Positions 8,278 to 16,365 of a stretch of 64,000 bases of DNA are shown here, piece by piece. The position numbers and the translations under genes are program-made. The stretch's first letter is position 1, and each line of letters opens with the position of its first letter. Under the pieces are notes generated by a model that was not told where the DNA came from, did no database searches, and saw only the letters and a program-made list of their open reading frames with translations. The DNA is from JBHIKY01 sp042139015 (GTDB lineage Bacteria > Bacillota > Bacilli > Bacillales > Marinococcaceae): the NCBI RefSeq assembly GCF_042139015.1, contig NZ_JBHIKY010000021.1, forward strand, positions 5,736-69,735, read 5' to 3'.

Positions 8278-8319
8278 ATAACATATTACATTGACATACA
8301 CAGTAATATGTTATAAATT
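8278..8319 (+). promoter_or_regulatory. PadR promoter with perfect palindromic operator
   Basis: ATAACATATTAC (8278-8289) and GTAATATGTTAT (8303-8314) are exact reverse complements separated by 13 bases. The -35 TTGACA (8291-8296) lies between the arms and the -10 (TAAATT at 8314-8319, or TATAAA overlapping it) touches the right arm. A repressor bound here would block RNA polymerase. PadR proteins bind long AT-rich palindromes of this type upstream of their own genes, so autorepression is the natural inference. Confidence 0.7.
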
Positions 8320-8341
8320 ATATATCAGGAGGTGAAGTATT

Positions 8342-8692
8342 GTGAGCGGAAGAATATCGACCGATTTAATACGAGGCAATACCGTCACGATCATATTAAA
8401 TATTTTGAGGCAGGGAGACAGCTACGGTTATCAAATATATAAAACGATTACTGAATTAAGTAATCATCAATATGAATTAAAAGAAGCCACGCTCTATACC
8501 GCGTTCCGGCGTCTGGAAAAAGATGGACATATCCTTTCCTATTGGGGAGATGAATCCCAGGGGGGAAGACGGAAATATTACCGGATTACTGAGGAGGGGC
8601 AGATGCTCTATGAGCAGAACAGAGAGGATTGGTTATTTGCGAAGGACATTTTGGATGACTTAATCAAAGGAGAGATATCAGATGATAAATAG
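8342..8692 (+). CDS. PadR-family transcriptional regulator
   Basis: DNA-binding repressor of 116 residues. The winged helix-turn-helix spans about residues 10-85 and contains the family marks ILRQGDSYGYQI, ELKEATLYTAFRRLEKDGHI and the wing GGRRKYYRITEEG. A single C-terminal helix for dimerisation follows (the short PadR subclass). The start is GTG with AGGAGG seven bases upstream. The stop overlaps the next gene (TGATGATAAATAG context), so the two are translationally coupled. Its operator is probably the palindrome at 8278-8314. Such regulators usually control the membrane protein encoded next to them, often in response to cell-envelope stress. Confidence 0.92.
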   Translation: MSGRISTDLIRGNTVTIILNILRQGDSYGYQIYKTITELSNHQYELKEATLYTAFRRLEKDGHILSYWGDESQGGRRKYYRITEEGQMLYEQNREDWLFAKDILDDLIKGEISDDK

Positions 8693-9341
8693 TAACAGCA
8701 AGCTTGATCGAAAGATAGATAACTATATTAATAAGCTTTTTGCAGAGGTAGGCGAAAGCCAGCAGCTGTTTGATTTAAAAGAAGAGCTTCATACGAACCT
8801 TAAAGAAAAAATCGCGGACTATAAGTCCCAGGGCATGGAGGAGGAGCAGGCGTTTAAAGAGGCAACTGTGTCGATGGGAGATTTAAGCGGACTTGTGGAG
8901 GAAATGAGAGAAATCGGGCGCGATAAAACAAAACAAACCATTTATACTTCCATGGCTAACCGTATTTCTACGGCGGGCATTGTAGTAGGCACGCTGCTGA
9001 TTTTGTTTGGTATACTCGTTTCTCTTCTATTATATGCGATGGGAAATCCATTAGAGTCTGTAGCAGGATCAACGATTTTTGTTGTCTTCGGGGGAGCATT
9101 TCTTACGTATTCGGCTTTAACAAGAGAAACGCAGAAGAAATTTGGGATGAATAAAGTACGGGCGCTCCTTTACGCAGTATCGATCGGTCTGCTTCTTTTC
9201 GCAGGACTCGCTTCAGCTACCTCAGGATTTGCTACGCAAGAATCCTTCATAGCTGTCGCCTCATTGATACCTTTCGTCTTGTCCGGCGTTGGTCTATTCC
9301 TGGCATTGATATTCACTGGTCAGCCACGCAGAAAGCATTAA
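8682..9341 (+). CDS. HAAS-domain (DUF1700-like) integral membrane protein
   Basis: A 219-residue protein with a cytoplasmic N-terminal domain of about 85 residues (helical, with DLKEELHTNLKEKIADYKSQGMEEEQA, the usual HAAS/permease-prefix pattern) and four predicted membrane segments at roughly 95-118, 125-145, 158-178 and 190-212. It overlaps padR by 11 bases. PadR plus HAAS membrane protein is a common two-gene unit in Firmicutes in which the membrane protein is thought to sense or transmit envelope signals; that role is inference here. Confidence 0.8.
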   Translation: MINSNSKLDRKIDNYINKLFAEVGESQQLFDLKEELHTNLKEKIADYKSQGMEEEQAFKEATVSMGDLSGLVEEMREIGRDKTKQTIYTSMANRISTAGIVVGTLLILFGILVSLLLYAMGNPLESVAGSTIFVVFGGAFLTYSALTRETQKKFGMNKVRALLYAVSIGLLLFAGLASATSGFATQESFIAVASLIPFVLSGVGLFLALIFTGQPRRKH

Positions 9342-9382
9342 GCGAAATACGAGGTGAAAACTTTCCCCTGATAAAAATAATT

Positions 9383-9430
9383 AAGGCTTGCCGCCAGATT
9401 CAAATGGCGTAAGCCTTATTTTTTTATTTT
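9383..9430 (+). terminator. Terminator of the padR operon
   Basis: AAGGCTTGCCGCCA (9383-9396) pairs with TGGCGTAAGCCTT (9405-9417) with one bulge, followed by ATTTTTTTATTTT. It lies 42 bases after the membrane-protein stop. Confidence 0.8.
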
Positions 9431-9547
9431 ATTAGAATAAACTTTCTAAAGTTCACGCTGATCTATTTTCGTGTAAACGAATAATTACAACAAACTCCAC
9501 ATCCCAAAGTGTCTTCTTCATTCTTTAGCTATGGCGCTATTTAACAG

Positions 9548-10600
9548 TTACTCTTCCACGGTATGCTGTTCTGGGAGTGTGTCCCACATACTCGTATCTG
9601 CTGTTTCTATCGAATTGTCCGCTAATGCTTTAATTGTTCCCATCATCGCTGCTTCAGCTTGATCAATCAAGTCATCACTGTACTGGTGCTCTAAAATACC
9701 TAGTTTGTTGGGCGAGTCAGAGAGTCCTCTGTTTTCAAAAAGCAATGTCGGAATGTCATAATTCACAGCCAGATTGTTCCTCGCCATTGAAGTAAGAGTG
9801 CTCTCGCTGTGGTAGCGTGCGATATTGCTGTAATCTTTAGGCTCAATACTGTCGTAAACGACGGCTCCAATTTTTTTGGAGTTATCAAGTACCTCTTCTG
9901 AGATATTATCATTGGTAGGGTAAAGCAGGGCACTAGTTACAATTTCCCCATCCTCTGTGGCACGGTTCGCAATTTGATGGTGAAAATCAATAGCATAATC
10001 GATGTCATATTCTTGCAGGACATTCTCATGCAGCGCCCTTGTTTCCGGCTGTGATAATGAATTATGGGTCCGATTTAAATTAATGCCATCCGCGTTATTT
10101 CTCGTCTGCAGACCCCCGCGGTACAAATTAGATGCATCCCAATCCACATCCCCCTCTGCTCCGTCCAGGTTTAACCGCGGAACGATGAGAATATTTACGT
10201 CCTCGAGTAATTTCGTTTTGTGTTTGCTGCCAGCGGAGAACTGCTCAATGATATCCAGAGCTGACTCCGTTACCAAGGATTCATTGCCATGCTGTTGAGT
10301 TAAAAATAAAACTGTTGGATTATCCGAATCAATGTGGCCGTCCTCACTCAATGTTACCAGGGAAAGCTCCCGTCCCTTCACAGATTCGCCGATCGTCTCG
10401 ACCGTAACATGCGGTGATTGCTGATCTGCATCCTCCAGTAAATCAGACATTTCTTCGTAGTTTGTGAGACTCTCCATTTTCAGTAATTGCTCGTCTTCAC
10501 CTGAGTCTGCTGCGTAAGAAAATTCAGGAGTCAAAGGTACGGCTAAAAAAAAGAAGGAGAACAATCCGGCTAACGCTGCCTTCGAAAAATTTTTCATCAT
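9548..10600 (-). CDS. Secreted M14-family zinc carboxypeptidase
   Basis: Exported peptidase of 350 residues. A Sec signal peptide covers about residues 1-31 (KNFSKAALAGLFSFFFLAVPL, ending near FSYA/A). Zinc ligands are H104 and E107 in QQHGNES and the late His in DFHHQ (about residue 205). Catalytic Glu is in LLFENRG (about 290). It probably trims C-terminal residues from peptides or cell-wall peptides outside the cell. The start ATG at 10600 is preferred over the longer in-frame start at 10639 because AGGAGGG lies six bases before it and the signal peptide begins there. No partner genes are adjacent. Confidence 0.87.
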   Translation of the reverse strand: MMKNFSKAALAGLFSFFFLAVPLTPEFSYAADSGEDEQLLKMESLTNYEEMSDLLEDADQQSPHVTVETIGESVKGRELSLVTLSEDGHIDSDNPTVLFLTQQHGNESLVTESALDIIEQFSAGSKHKTKLLEDVNILIVPRLNLDGAEGDVDWDASNLYRGGLQTRNNADGINLNRTHNSLSQPETRALHENVLQEYDIDYAIDFHHQIANRATEDGEIVTSALLYPTNDNISEEVLDNSKKIGAVVYDSIEPKDYSNIARYHSESTLTSMARNNLAVNYDIPTLLFENRGLSDSPNKLGILEHQYSDDLIDQAEAAMMGTIKALADNSIETADTSMWDTLPEQHTVEE

Positions 10601-10946
10601 ACATAACCCTCCTATATTTAGTATATTAATAAAATTCAAAATCTTAATATAAAAATCCTTCCAATTTTTAGTAAATGAATCATAAGGCCACCACTACTAT
10701 ATTCACAATGTTTTATATGCGTTTCCGAAAAATCAACATAGAGATGGATATGCTTTTTATTGCTAATCATTTTATTAGAATAGTCTTGTAATAAAAGTAT
10801 TAATAAGAAGGAGCGCTTTTCATATTTATGTTCTGCGCTATATGCCTTCCATCGTTTCAAACACACAAAGTGGAGGTATGGTAAAGTATTTAAAACCAGG
10901 AAATTCGTTTATATAGCAATATGAGAGCCAAAAAGGGAGTGGAAAA
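10601..10946. other. Intergenic region between divergent carboxypeptidase and HIT genes
   Basis: A 346-base A/T-rich gap. It should hold two divergent promoters. A 76-codon minus-strand frame (10636-10866) lacks a ribosome site and reads as random low-complexity sequence, so it is not called. No repeat or strong hairpin was seen. Confidence 0.35.
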
Positions 10947-11420
10947 ATGAAAGATTGTATATTCTGCGAGCCCGCTTTGCAGCCTGAGCAAACCATACAA
11001 TTCAGTAATGACTATTGCATGTATTTACAGCTTCAACATAACCAGAAGGAGGAAGACGAGAAGAGATCGAAGAAATACTTGCAGGATGTTGGGGCGGGCA
11101 GCTTCCAGAAGGAAGAACTGATGCGCGCAAGCCGCAGCCCCTTAGAGGGTTCAGGAGTCATTGTGCCAAAGCAGCATAGAGAAACGGTATTTGAATTGAC
11201 TGAAGAAGAATGGGAGGCAACTTATTCATTGCTTCATAAAGTAAAAGAATACTTGGATGAAATGTTTTCCCCGGACGGGTACAATATTGGCTGGAATTGC
11301 GGTGAAACCGGAGGGCAGACCATTTTCCACTCCCACTTACATATACTTCCGAGATACAAAAATGAGCCATTCGCTGGAAAAGGAATCAGATACCTGCTTA
11401 AAGGTGCATCACAAAAATAG
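10947..11420 (+). CDS. HIT-family nucleotide hydrolase/transferase
   Basis: A 157-residue HIT protein. The catalytic histidine triad is HSHLH followed by ILPRY (H128, H130, H132), and an N-terminal CIFCE pair could bind zinc. Members hydrolyse dinucleoside polyphosphates or nucleotide phosphoramidates in the cytoplasm. A charged insert of about 25 residues (EEDEKRSKKY and on) enlarges the N-terminal half relative to the 110-140 residue norm. GGGAG precedes the ATG. A 21-bp repeat array starts 74 bases after the stop. Confidence 0.88.
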   Translation: MKDCIFCEPALQPEQTIQFSNDYCMYLQLQHNQKEEDEKRSKKYLQDVGAGSFQKEELMRASRSPLEGSGVIVPKQHRETVFELTEEEWEATYSLLHKVKEYLDEMFSPDGYNIGWNCGETGGQTIFHSHLHILPRYKNEPFAGKGIRYLLKGASQK

Positions 11421-11493
11421 GAACAGCTTTGAAACAGTTGAAATAGATGGTGATTTTTCAATTGCCCTCTGCTCCTGGTGACCAATATTATTT

Positions 11494-11640
11494 TCGCCGA
11501 TGAATTGAAAAAAGTCGCTCATCAATTTGAAAATATCGCCCATGAATCGAAAAAAGTCGCTCATGATTTGGAAAATATCGCCGATGCTTCGAAAAATACC
11601 GCCGATCAATCAAAAAATTCGCTGATGCCTTGAAAAAATC
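11494..11640. repeat. 21-bp tandem repeat array
   Basis: Five exact 21-base units (11494-11598) are followed by two 20-base units (11599-11638) and degenerate copies to about 11690. Each unit begins TCGC, has a variable (C/T)(G/C)AT middle and ends in an A-run. Because 21 is a multiple of three, a 66-codon minus-strand frame (11409-11609) passes through it as seven-residue repeats of the IGDIFQI/MSDFFRF kind. That frame has no good start and is not called as a gene. The array fills most of the gap between the HIT gene and the carbohydrate locus. Confidence 0.85.
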
Positions 11641-11732
11641 GCTGATCCTCGCAAAGAAACATGAAAAATTGCCGATTCCATCAAAAACTAATGAGACACA
11701 AATCTAACCACTTTAGAAAAGGAGAGAAAACT

Positions 11733-12734
11733 ATGGTTCGAGTTATCGTATTAGGTCTTGGAACAATGGGGGCCACCCACGCGGAAAGCTTCGCAAAAAT
11801 GGAAAATGTCCAGTTGATTGGAGTAGTAGACACCAATAAAGACCTCTTGAATGAACATGCAGAAAGATTAGGAGCGCAGGGATTTGCCAGCTTTGCAGAT
11901 GCAGCCGAGCAGCTGCAGGGCCAGATTGATGTAGTGTCCGTCTGCCTGCCGACAAATCAGCATGCTTTACATGTGAAATCCTCTGCAGATATCGGGGCAG
12001 ATGTTATCTGTGAAAAGCCGCTTGCCCGCACACTCGAAGAAGCGCGGGACATGATTGAATATTGTAATAGGAAAGGGGCACGGCTATTCGTCGGTCACGT
12101 GGTCCGCTTTTTTCCTGAATATGTGAAGGCAAAGGCAGTCATTAATAGCGGGCAGGTCGGTGATGTTGCTGTGGCCAGGACGATGCGGGGAGGACCGTTT
12201 CCGCAGGCTTCCGGTAATTGGTACGCTGATTATGATATCAGCGGCAGCCTCATTCTCGATATGATTATTCATGATTTTGATTTCCTGCGCTGGACGTTTG
12301 GTGAAGTAGAGCACGTATATGCCAAAAATGTTGGAGGCACTAAAGGAAAAAACAACTCGAACAGAGACTACGCGCTGGTCACCCTCCGCTTCAAAAACGG
12401 GCTGATTGCCCACGTCGAAGGCACATGGGCACATAAACAGTTCAATACATCCTATGAATTCGCGGGGAAAAAAGGAATTATCAGCTACAGCAGTGCGAAA
12501 GAAAGCCCCCTGACACTGGAAAAATCAGAAAGTGAAGCCGGACAGGCAGGAAGCGTCGCTGTGCCCGAAAGTCCTCTGGCTGATTCCCCGTACGACCTTG
12601 AGCTAAAGCATTTTATTCATTGCATTCAGTCAGGAGAAGAATCAGTGGTGACTGCAGAAGATGCGTATAAAGCGATGGAGATAGCACTGGCGGCGCTGGA
12701 ATCGATCGAAGAGAAAAAAGCAGTTTTCCTATAA
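11733..12734 (+). CDS. Gfo/Idh/MocA-family NAD(P)-dependent sugar dehydrogenase (copy 1)
   Basis: Oxidoreductase of 333 residues from this start. The Rossmann dinucleotide motif GLGTMGATH is at residues 7-15 and the family's conserved CEKPLA is at about 94-99 (its Lys is catalytic). The C-terminal substrate domain carries DMIIHDFDFLRW, including the catalytic His/Asp pair. Relatives oxidise inositols, glucosides and amino-sugar derivatives. The ATG at 11733 is used because AAAAGGAGAG lies seven bases upstream; the frame extends to 11661 but that part is repeat-derived. It is the first gene of the 24-kb carbohydrate locus. Confidence 0.9.
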   Translation: MVRVIVLGLGTMGATHAESFAKMENVQLIGVVDTNKDLLNEHAERLGAQGFASFADAAEQLQGQIDVVSVCLPTNQHALHVKSSADIGADVICEKPLARTLEEARDMIEYCNRKGARLFVGHVVRFFPEYVKAKAVINSGQVGDVAVARTMRGGPFPQASGNWYADYDISGSLILDMIIHDFDFLRWTFGEVEHVYAKNVGGTKGKNNSNRDYALVTLRFKNGLIAHVEGTWAHKQFNTSYEFAGKKGIISYSSAKESPLTLEKSESEAGQAGSVAVPESPLADSPYDLELKHFIHCIQSGEESVVTAEDAYKAMEIALAALESIEEKKAVFL

Positions 12735-12779
12735 CGAACACTATTAGCAAATGTACAGAAAATGAGGAGGGACGACAGA

Positions 12780-13769
12780 ATGAAGGTTGGTATTATTAGT
12801 TTTGCCCATGGCCATGCCTATTCCTATACAGAGAGCCTAGTAAAAATAAAGGATGTTGAGCTGGTTGGAATTTTTGATGAGGACCAAAAGAGAGGAACAA
12901 ATGCAGCTGAAGCCTATCAGACTTCATTTTTTCAAAGCTATGAAGAACTGCTGCAGCAAAAACTCGATGCGGTCGTGGTGACCTCAGAAAACGCCCATCA
13001 TGCGGAGCATGCAGTAGCTGCGGCTAAATCAGGAGCTGCTGTACTTTGTGAGAAGCCTCTAGCCCATACGATTGAGGACGCAAAGAGAATAATCCAGGTT
13101 TGTAAAGAGGAAGGGGTTATGCTGCAAACAGCTTTTCCCGTACGATTTAATCAGGTTATAAAACGGACGAAGCAGCTCATCGAGCAAGGAGAAATCGGTG
13201 AAATTCTTGCGATGAAAGGAACGAACCGCGGGAAAAACCCAGGGGGCTGGTTTAACGATAAAGAGCTTTCAGGCGGAGGAGCCGTTATAGATCATACCGT
13301 TCACGTAGTAGACATTATGCGGTGGGTGACAGGCTCAGAAGTGCAGGAGGTTTTCGCTGAAGTGGATCAGCTCTTTACAGACACTCCGGTCGATGACGCC
13401 GGACTGCTGACAATGACTTTTGAAAATAACGTCTTTGCCACTCTCGACTGCAGCTGGTCCCGAAATGAAAATTTCCCGATCTGGGGGGATGTGACGATAG
13501 AATTTATTGGCACGAACGGAACCATTTCAGCTGATGCCCAGGCACAAAAGCTTGATGTCTTTCAAAGTAATGGACTTGAATATGCTTATTGGGGAGATGA
13601 CATGGACGAGGCACTCGTCCAGGATTTTATTAATAGTGTGAAAAATAAAACAGATCCGTCTATTTCAGGGACGGACGGCCTGCGGGCATTAGAAGTCGCC
13701 ATCTCCGCATACCAATCTGCTCAAGAAAAACAGCCGGTTTCTAATTCAAGCATTTCTACTTTCAAGTAA
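12780..13769 (+). CDS. Gfo/Idh/MocA-family dehydrogenase (copy 2)
   Basis: Second NAD(P)-dependent dehydrogenase, 329 residues from the ATG at 12780. That start is chosen because GAGGAGG lies nine bases upstream, giving MKVGIISFAHGHAYSY. The nucleotide loop is FAHGHA rather than the usual GxGxxG, a known variation in this superfamily. CEKPLAHT and the substrate-domain IDHTVHVVDIMRW are present. It differs clearly from copy 1, so the pair probably acts on different intermediates or as alternate steps. The gap from the previous gene is 45 bases, consistent with one operon. Confidence 0.88.
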   Translation: MKVGIISFAHGHAYSYTESLVKIKDVELVGIFDEDQKRGTNAAEAYQTSFFQSYEELLQQKLDAVVVTSENAHHAEHAVAAAKSGAAVLCEKPLAHTIEDAKRIIQVCKEEGVMLQTAFPVRFNQVIKRTKQLIEQGEIGEILAMKGTNRGKNPGGWFNDKELSGGGAVIDHTVHVVDIMRWVTGSEVQEVFAEVDQLFTDTPVDDAGLLTMTFENNVFATLDCSWSRNENFPIWGDVTIEFIGTNGTISADAQAQKLDVFQSNGLEYAYWGDDMDEALVQDFINSVKNKTDPSISGTDGLRALEVAISAYQSAQEKQPVSNSSISTFK

Positions 13770-13807
13770 ATAATAAATTTCGAGTCAAAAAGAAAGGAGC
13801 CAATACC

Positions 13808-14653
13808 ATGAAAAAAGGAATTAACCAATGGTGTTATCCGTCAGGAACACCTCTTTCCAATGTACTTTCCTGGACGAAGGAAGCAGGCTTTGACGCGATT
13901 GAACTGAATGTAGGAAAAGCAGGGGACATTGGGCTGACCATGGACACTACGCCGGCAGAAGCGCAGGAAATAAAAACGCAGATCTTAAAAGCAGGTCTTA
14001 CCATTGAAAGTTTATCCACTGCCCTTCTATGGGAGTATCCTCTGTCATCCAATATTGCCGAAGAACGTGAAAAGGGAAAGCATATCGTCAAAAAAATGCT
14101 TGAGCTTGCTGCAGCGATGGAGCTTGATGCCGTATTAGTCGTGCCGGGCGTAGTAACACCGGATGTTGCATATGATGCGTGTTATCAAGACAGTCTGCAG
14201 GCAATTAAAGATTTGGCTCCGTATGCCGAACAGCTTAACGTGAAAATAGCCATCGAAAATGTTTGGAACCAATTTCTTCTTTCTCCTATCGAAATGGCGG
14301 CATATATAGATGATGCAAACTCAGAATTTGTCGGGGCCTACTTTGATGTTGGAAATGTACTTCAATTTGGCTATCCAGAACAATGGATCCGTATTCTTGG
14401 ACCACGTATTGTGAAAGTGCATGTCAAGGATTTCAACAAAAGTGCCGGAAACATGACGGGCTTTACAAATTTATTGGCAGGCGATGTTAATTGGAAGGCT
14501 GTAATGAGCGAGCTGAGAAATATTGATTACAGCGGTGCTCTTACTGCAGAATTAACTGCCTATAAAAGCAGCCCTTCTGCTCTAGCTCATGATACTGCAG
14601 GGCATTTGGATCTCCTGCTTTCCATGCAGAGCAGTCCGGCGGCCAGAAATTAG
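13808..14653 (+). CDS. Xylose-isomerase-like TIM-barrel sugar isomerase/epimerase
   Basis: A 281-residue AP-endonuclease-2 superfamily barrel. Characteristic pieces are GFDAIELN, IAIENVWNQF (metal Glu), GAYFDVGNV (metal Asp) and IVKVHVKDF (metal His, Asp), followed by a final ALTAEL Glu. Members include IolE/IolI, hydroxypyruvate isomerase and enzymes acting on 3-keto sugars made by Gfo/Idh/MocA dehydrogenases. The pairing with two such dehydrogenases 39 bases upstream suggests it isomerises, epimerises or eliminates on their product. The exact reaction is open. Confidence 0.85.
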   Translation: MKKGINQWCYPSGTPLSNVLSWTKEAGFDAIELNVGKAGDIGLTMDTTPAEAQEIKTQILKAGLTIESLSTALLWEYPLSSNIAEEREKGKHIVKKMLELAAAMELDAVLVVPGVVTPDVAYDACYQDSLQAIKDLAPYAEQLNVKIAIENVWNQFLLSPIEMAAYIDDANSEFVGAYFDVGNVLQFGYPEQWIRILGPRIVKVHVKDFNKSAGNMTGFTNLLAGDVNWKAVMSELRNIDYSGALTAELTAYKSSPSALAHDTAGHLDLLLSMQSSPAARN

Positions 14654-14730
14654 TATTTGATGACGAGATGTCAAACTTTTAGAGCAGCGAGGATTATATT
14701 TACTTATCAAGCGACGAAAGGGAAAGAGAA

Positions 14731-15660
14731 ATGACCTATATTATCGGAGTAGATGCGGGCGGAACGAAAACTTCCGCCTGTCTGTTTGATCCTTACGGAA
14801 AGCTCTGCCACCAGGCATCGAGCTCTTTTGGCAATCCATTAATGGATGAACTAAAAGCGTTACAGCATGTAAAAGAGGCAATTGCGCCATGTTTTCAACT
14901 TATAAATAAAGGTGGTGATGCAGTTATCATTGTCGGTGCCGCCGGCGTGCAGAGCGGAACGTGGAAAGAAGTTTATAAGAAGCATATCAGCTCTTACTAT
15001 GCTGTTCCATCGTTCGTAATGAACGATGCAGAATTAATGTATTATGCAGTTCACGAAGGAAATGATGGGGTAGTGACCATCGCTGGTACAGGCTCAGTAT
15101 CCATTGGTGCCATGAAGGGAGAAATAATGATTACCGGCGGCTGGGGTCCGCTGCTTGGAGATATGGGAAGCGGGTACAGCATTGCCTTAGAAGCATGCAA
15201 GCACTTTATCTACGAATATGAACATAATCTGCCAGTTTCCAGGCTTTCTCATTCCATCCGGGAATACTGGTCTTTAGAGTCTCCACAATCCTTAAAAGAA
15301 ATAATTTACCGCTCTTCTAAGGATGAAGTCGCCACCCTTTCCCAGGTAGTATCGGCGCTGGCAGAAACAGGGGACGAAAATGCCCTTTCCATTCTACGGC
15401 AGGCCGGTCAGATTCTCGCTGAGCAGACAGTGCTGCTGCATAATAAATTAGGAGCAGAAATTGGGACACTTCCTATTGCAGGAAAAGGAAGTGTGCTGGA
15501 AAAAAATAAGTTCGTGCAACAAATCTTTTCTGAAACCATTAATTCCAGTGGAAAGATTCAAAAGATTGTTTACTCAGAAGTTGAACCAGCGAAGGGCGCA
15601 TATTATTACTGGCAGAAATTAAAACAAAGGGATGGGGAAATTAAAGATACTAATTTGTAA
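14731..15660 (+). CDS. BadF/BadG-type N-acetylhexosamine kinase
   Basis: ASKHA-fold kinase of 309 residues. It has the phosphate-1 motif GVDAGGTKTSA, VGAAGVQSG, NDAELMYYAV and the adenosine-loop signature IAGTGSVSIG, then GGWGPLLGDMGSGY. This is the layout of GlcNAc/MurNAc kinases, so an amino-sugar substrate is the best guess. That agrees with the GH84 enzyme in the same locus. GAAAGGG precedes the ATG. It ends a run of four co-oriented genes before an unrelated-looking NUDIX gene. Confidence 0.82.
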   Translation: MTYIIGVDAGGTKTSACLFDPYGKLCHQASSSFGNPLMDELKALQHVKEAIAPCFQLINKGGDAVIIVGAAGVQSGTWKEVYKKHISSYYAVPSFVMNDAELMYYAVHEGNDGVVTIAGTGSVSIGAMKGEIMITGGWGPLLGDMGSGYSIALEACKHFIYEYEHNLPVSRLSHSIREYWSLESPQSLKEIIYRSSKDEVATLSQVVSALAETGDENALSILRQAGQILAEQTVLLHNKLGAEIGTLPIAGKGSVLEKNKFVQQIFSETINSSGKIQKIVYSEVEPAKGAYYYWQKLKQRDGEIKDTNL

Positions 15661-15707
15661 ATGTGAATAAAAACGAATAGAGAATTCTGAAATTACAGTC
15701 AAATGCT

Positions 15708-16169
15708 ATGAAAAAGGTGATGAATATCTCTGATTATATTAAAGATATTAGAAAACTCATTGGTACTAGGCCATTCATTTTAACCGGCTCCACTATTTTA
15801 GTAGTGAATGAATCTAAAAAACTGTTACTACAGCATCGTTCAGATACTGAAGAATGGGGACTGCCTGGGGGAGCTATGGAACCCGGAGAAACACTCGAAC
15901 AAACGGCTGCAAGGGAACTATTTGAGGAAACAGGATTAAGAGCGAAGGAATTCAAATTTATCGATGTATTATCAGGTAAAGACTTTTATAGTAAATATCC
16001 AAATGGTGACGAGGTATACAATGTAATAAGTGTTTATCAGGCAATTAATACACACGGAGAACTCTCAATGGCTGATGGGGAAAGTATAGATTTAAAATAC
16101 TTCGCTTTAAACGAGCTTCCATCACCAATGGATAAGAGAGCAGAGTTAATTATAAAGAAGTATTTATAG
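15708..16169 (+). CDS. NUDIX hydrolase
   Basis: Mg-dependent nucleoside-diphosphate-X hydrolase, 153 residues. The NUDIX box spans about residues 58-80: GAMEPGETLEQTAARELFEE followed by TGL. The substrate is not predictable. The start is uncertain: ATG 15708 has no clear ribosome site and ATG 15720 is directly after AAAGGTG. It is 47 bases after the BadF kinase and is followed by a terminator, so it may be the last gene of the first transcript although its role in sugar use is not evident. Confidence 0.85.
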   Translation: MKKVMNISDYIKDIRKLIGTRPFILTGSTILVVNESKKLLLQHRSDTEEWGLPGGAMEPGETLEQTAARELFEETGLRAKEFKFIDVLSGKDFYSKYPNGDEVYNVISVYQAINTHGELSMADGESIDLKYFALNELPSPMDKRAELIIKKYL

Positions 16170-16184
16170 TAGACTTTTTGTATT

Positions 16185-16227
16185 AACAAGCCTTCTGTAA
16201 GAGGGCTTGTTATTTTTCATTTTTTTT
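16185..16227 (+). terminator. Terminator after the NUDIX gene
   Basis: AACAAGCCT (16185-16193) pairs with GGGCTTGTT (16203-16211), followed by ATTTTTCATTTTTTTT. It separates the first five genes of the carbohydrate locus from the rest. Confidence 0.8.
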
Positions 16228-16330
16228 GCTTATCAGAAAATTTAATAAACTTATTGATTTATTACTTAATGTTGTATATATTGTTTATAAGTCACATAAT
16301 ACCAAATATAAATGACTGTTTGCGCGTTTG

Positions 16331-16344
16331 TAAAAGCGCTCACA
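16331..16344 (+). promoter_or_regulatory. Candidate cre (CcpA) site upstream of the PhyH gene
   Basis: TAAAAGCGCTCACA matches the catabolite-responsive consensus TGWAARCGYTWNCA at 12 of 14 positions, with the central GCGCT intact. It is 22 bases before the start codon, consistent with glucose repression of the downstream genes. Confidence 0.45.
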
Positions 16345-16365
16345 TGATTATGGGGAGGATTTTTG

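Noticed and set aside
10636..10866. 76-codon minus-strand ORF upstream of the carboxypeptidase
   Set aside because: No ribosome site, non-standard start and random-looking sequence; lies in a promoter gap.
11409..11609. 66-codon minus-strand ORF made of heptapeptide repeats
   Set aside because: It is produced by the 21-bp repeat period; overlaps the HIT gene end and lacks a ribosome site.
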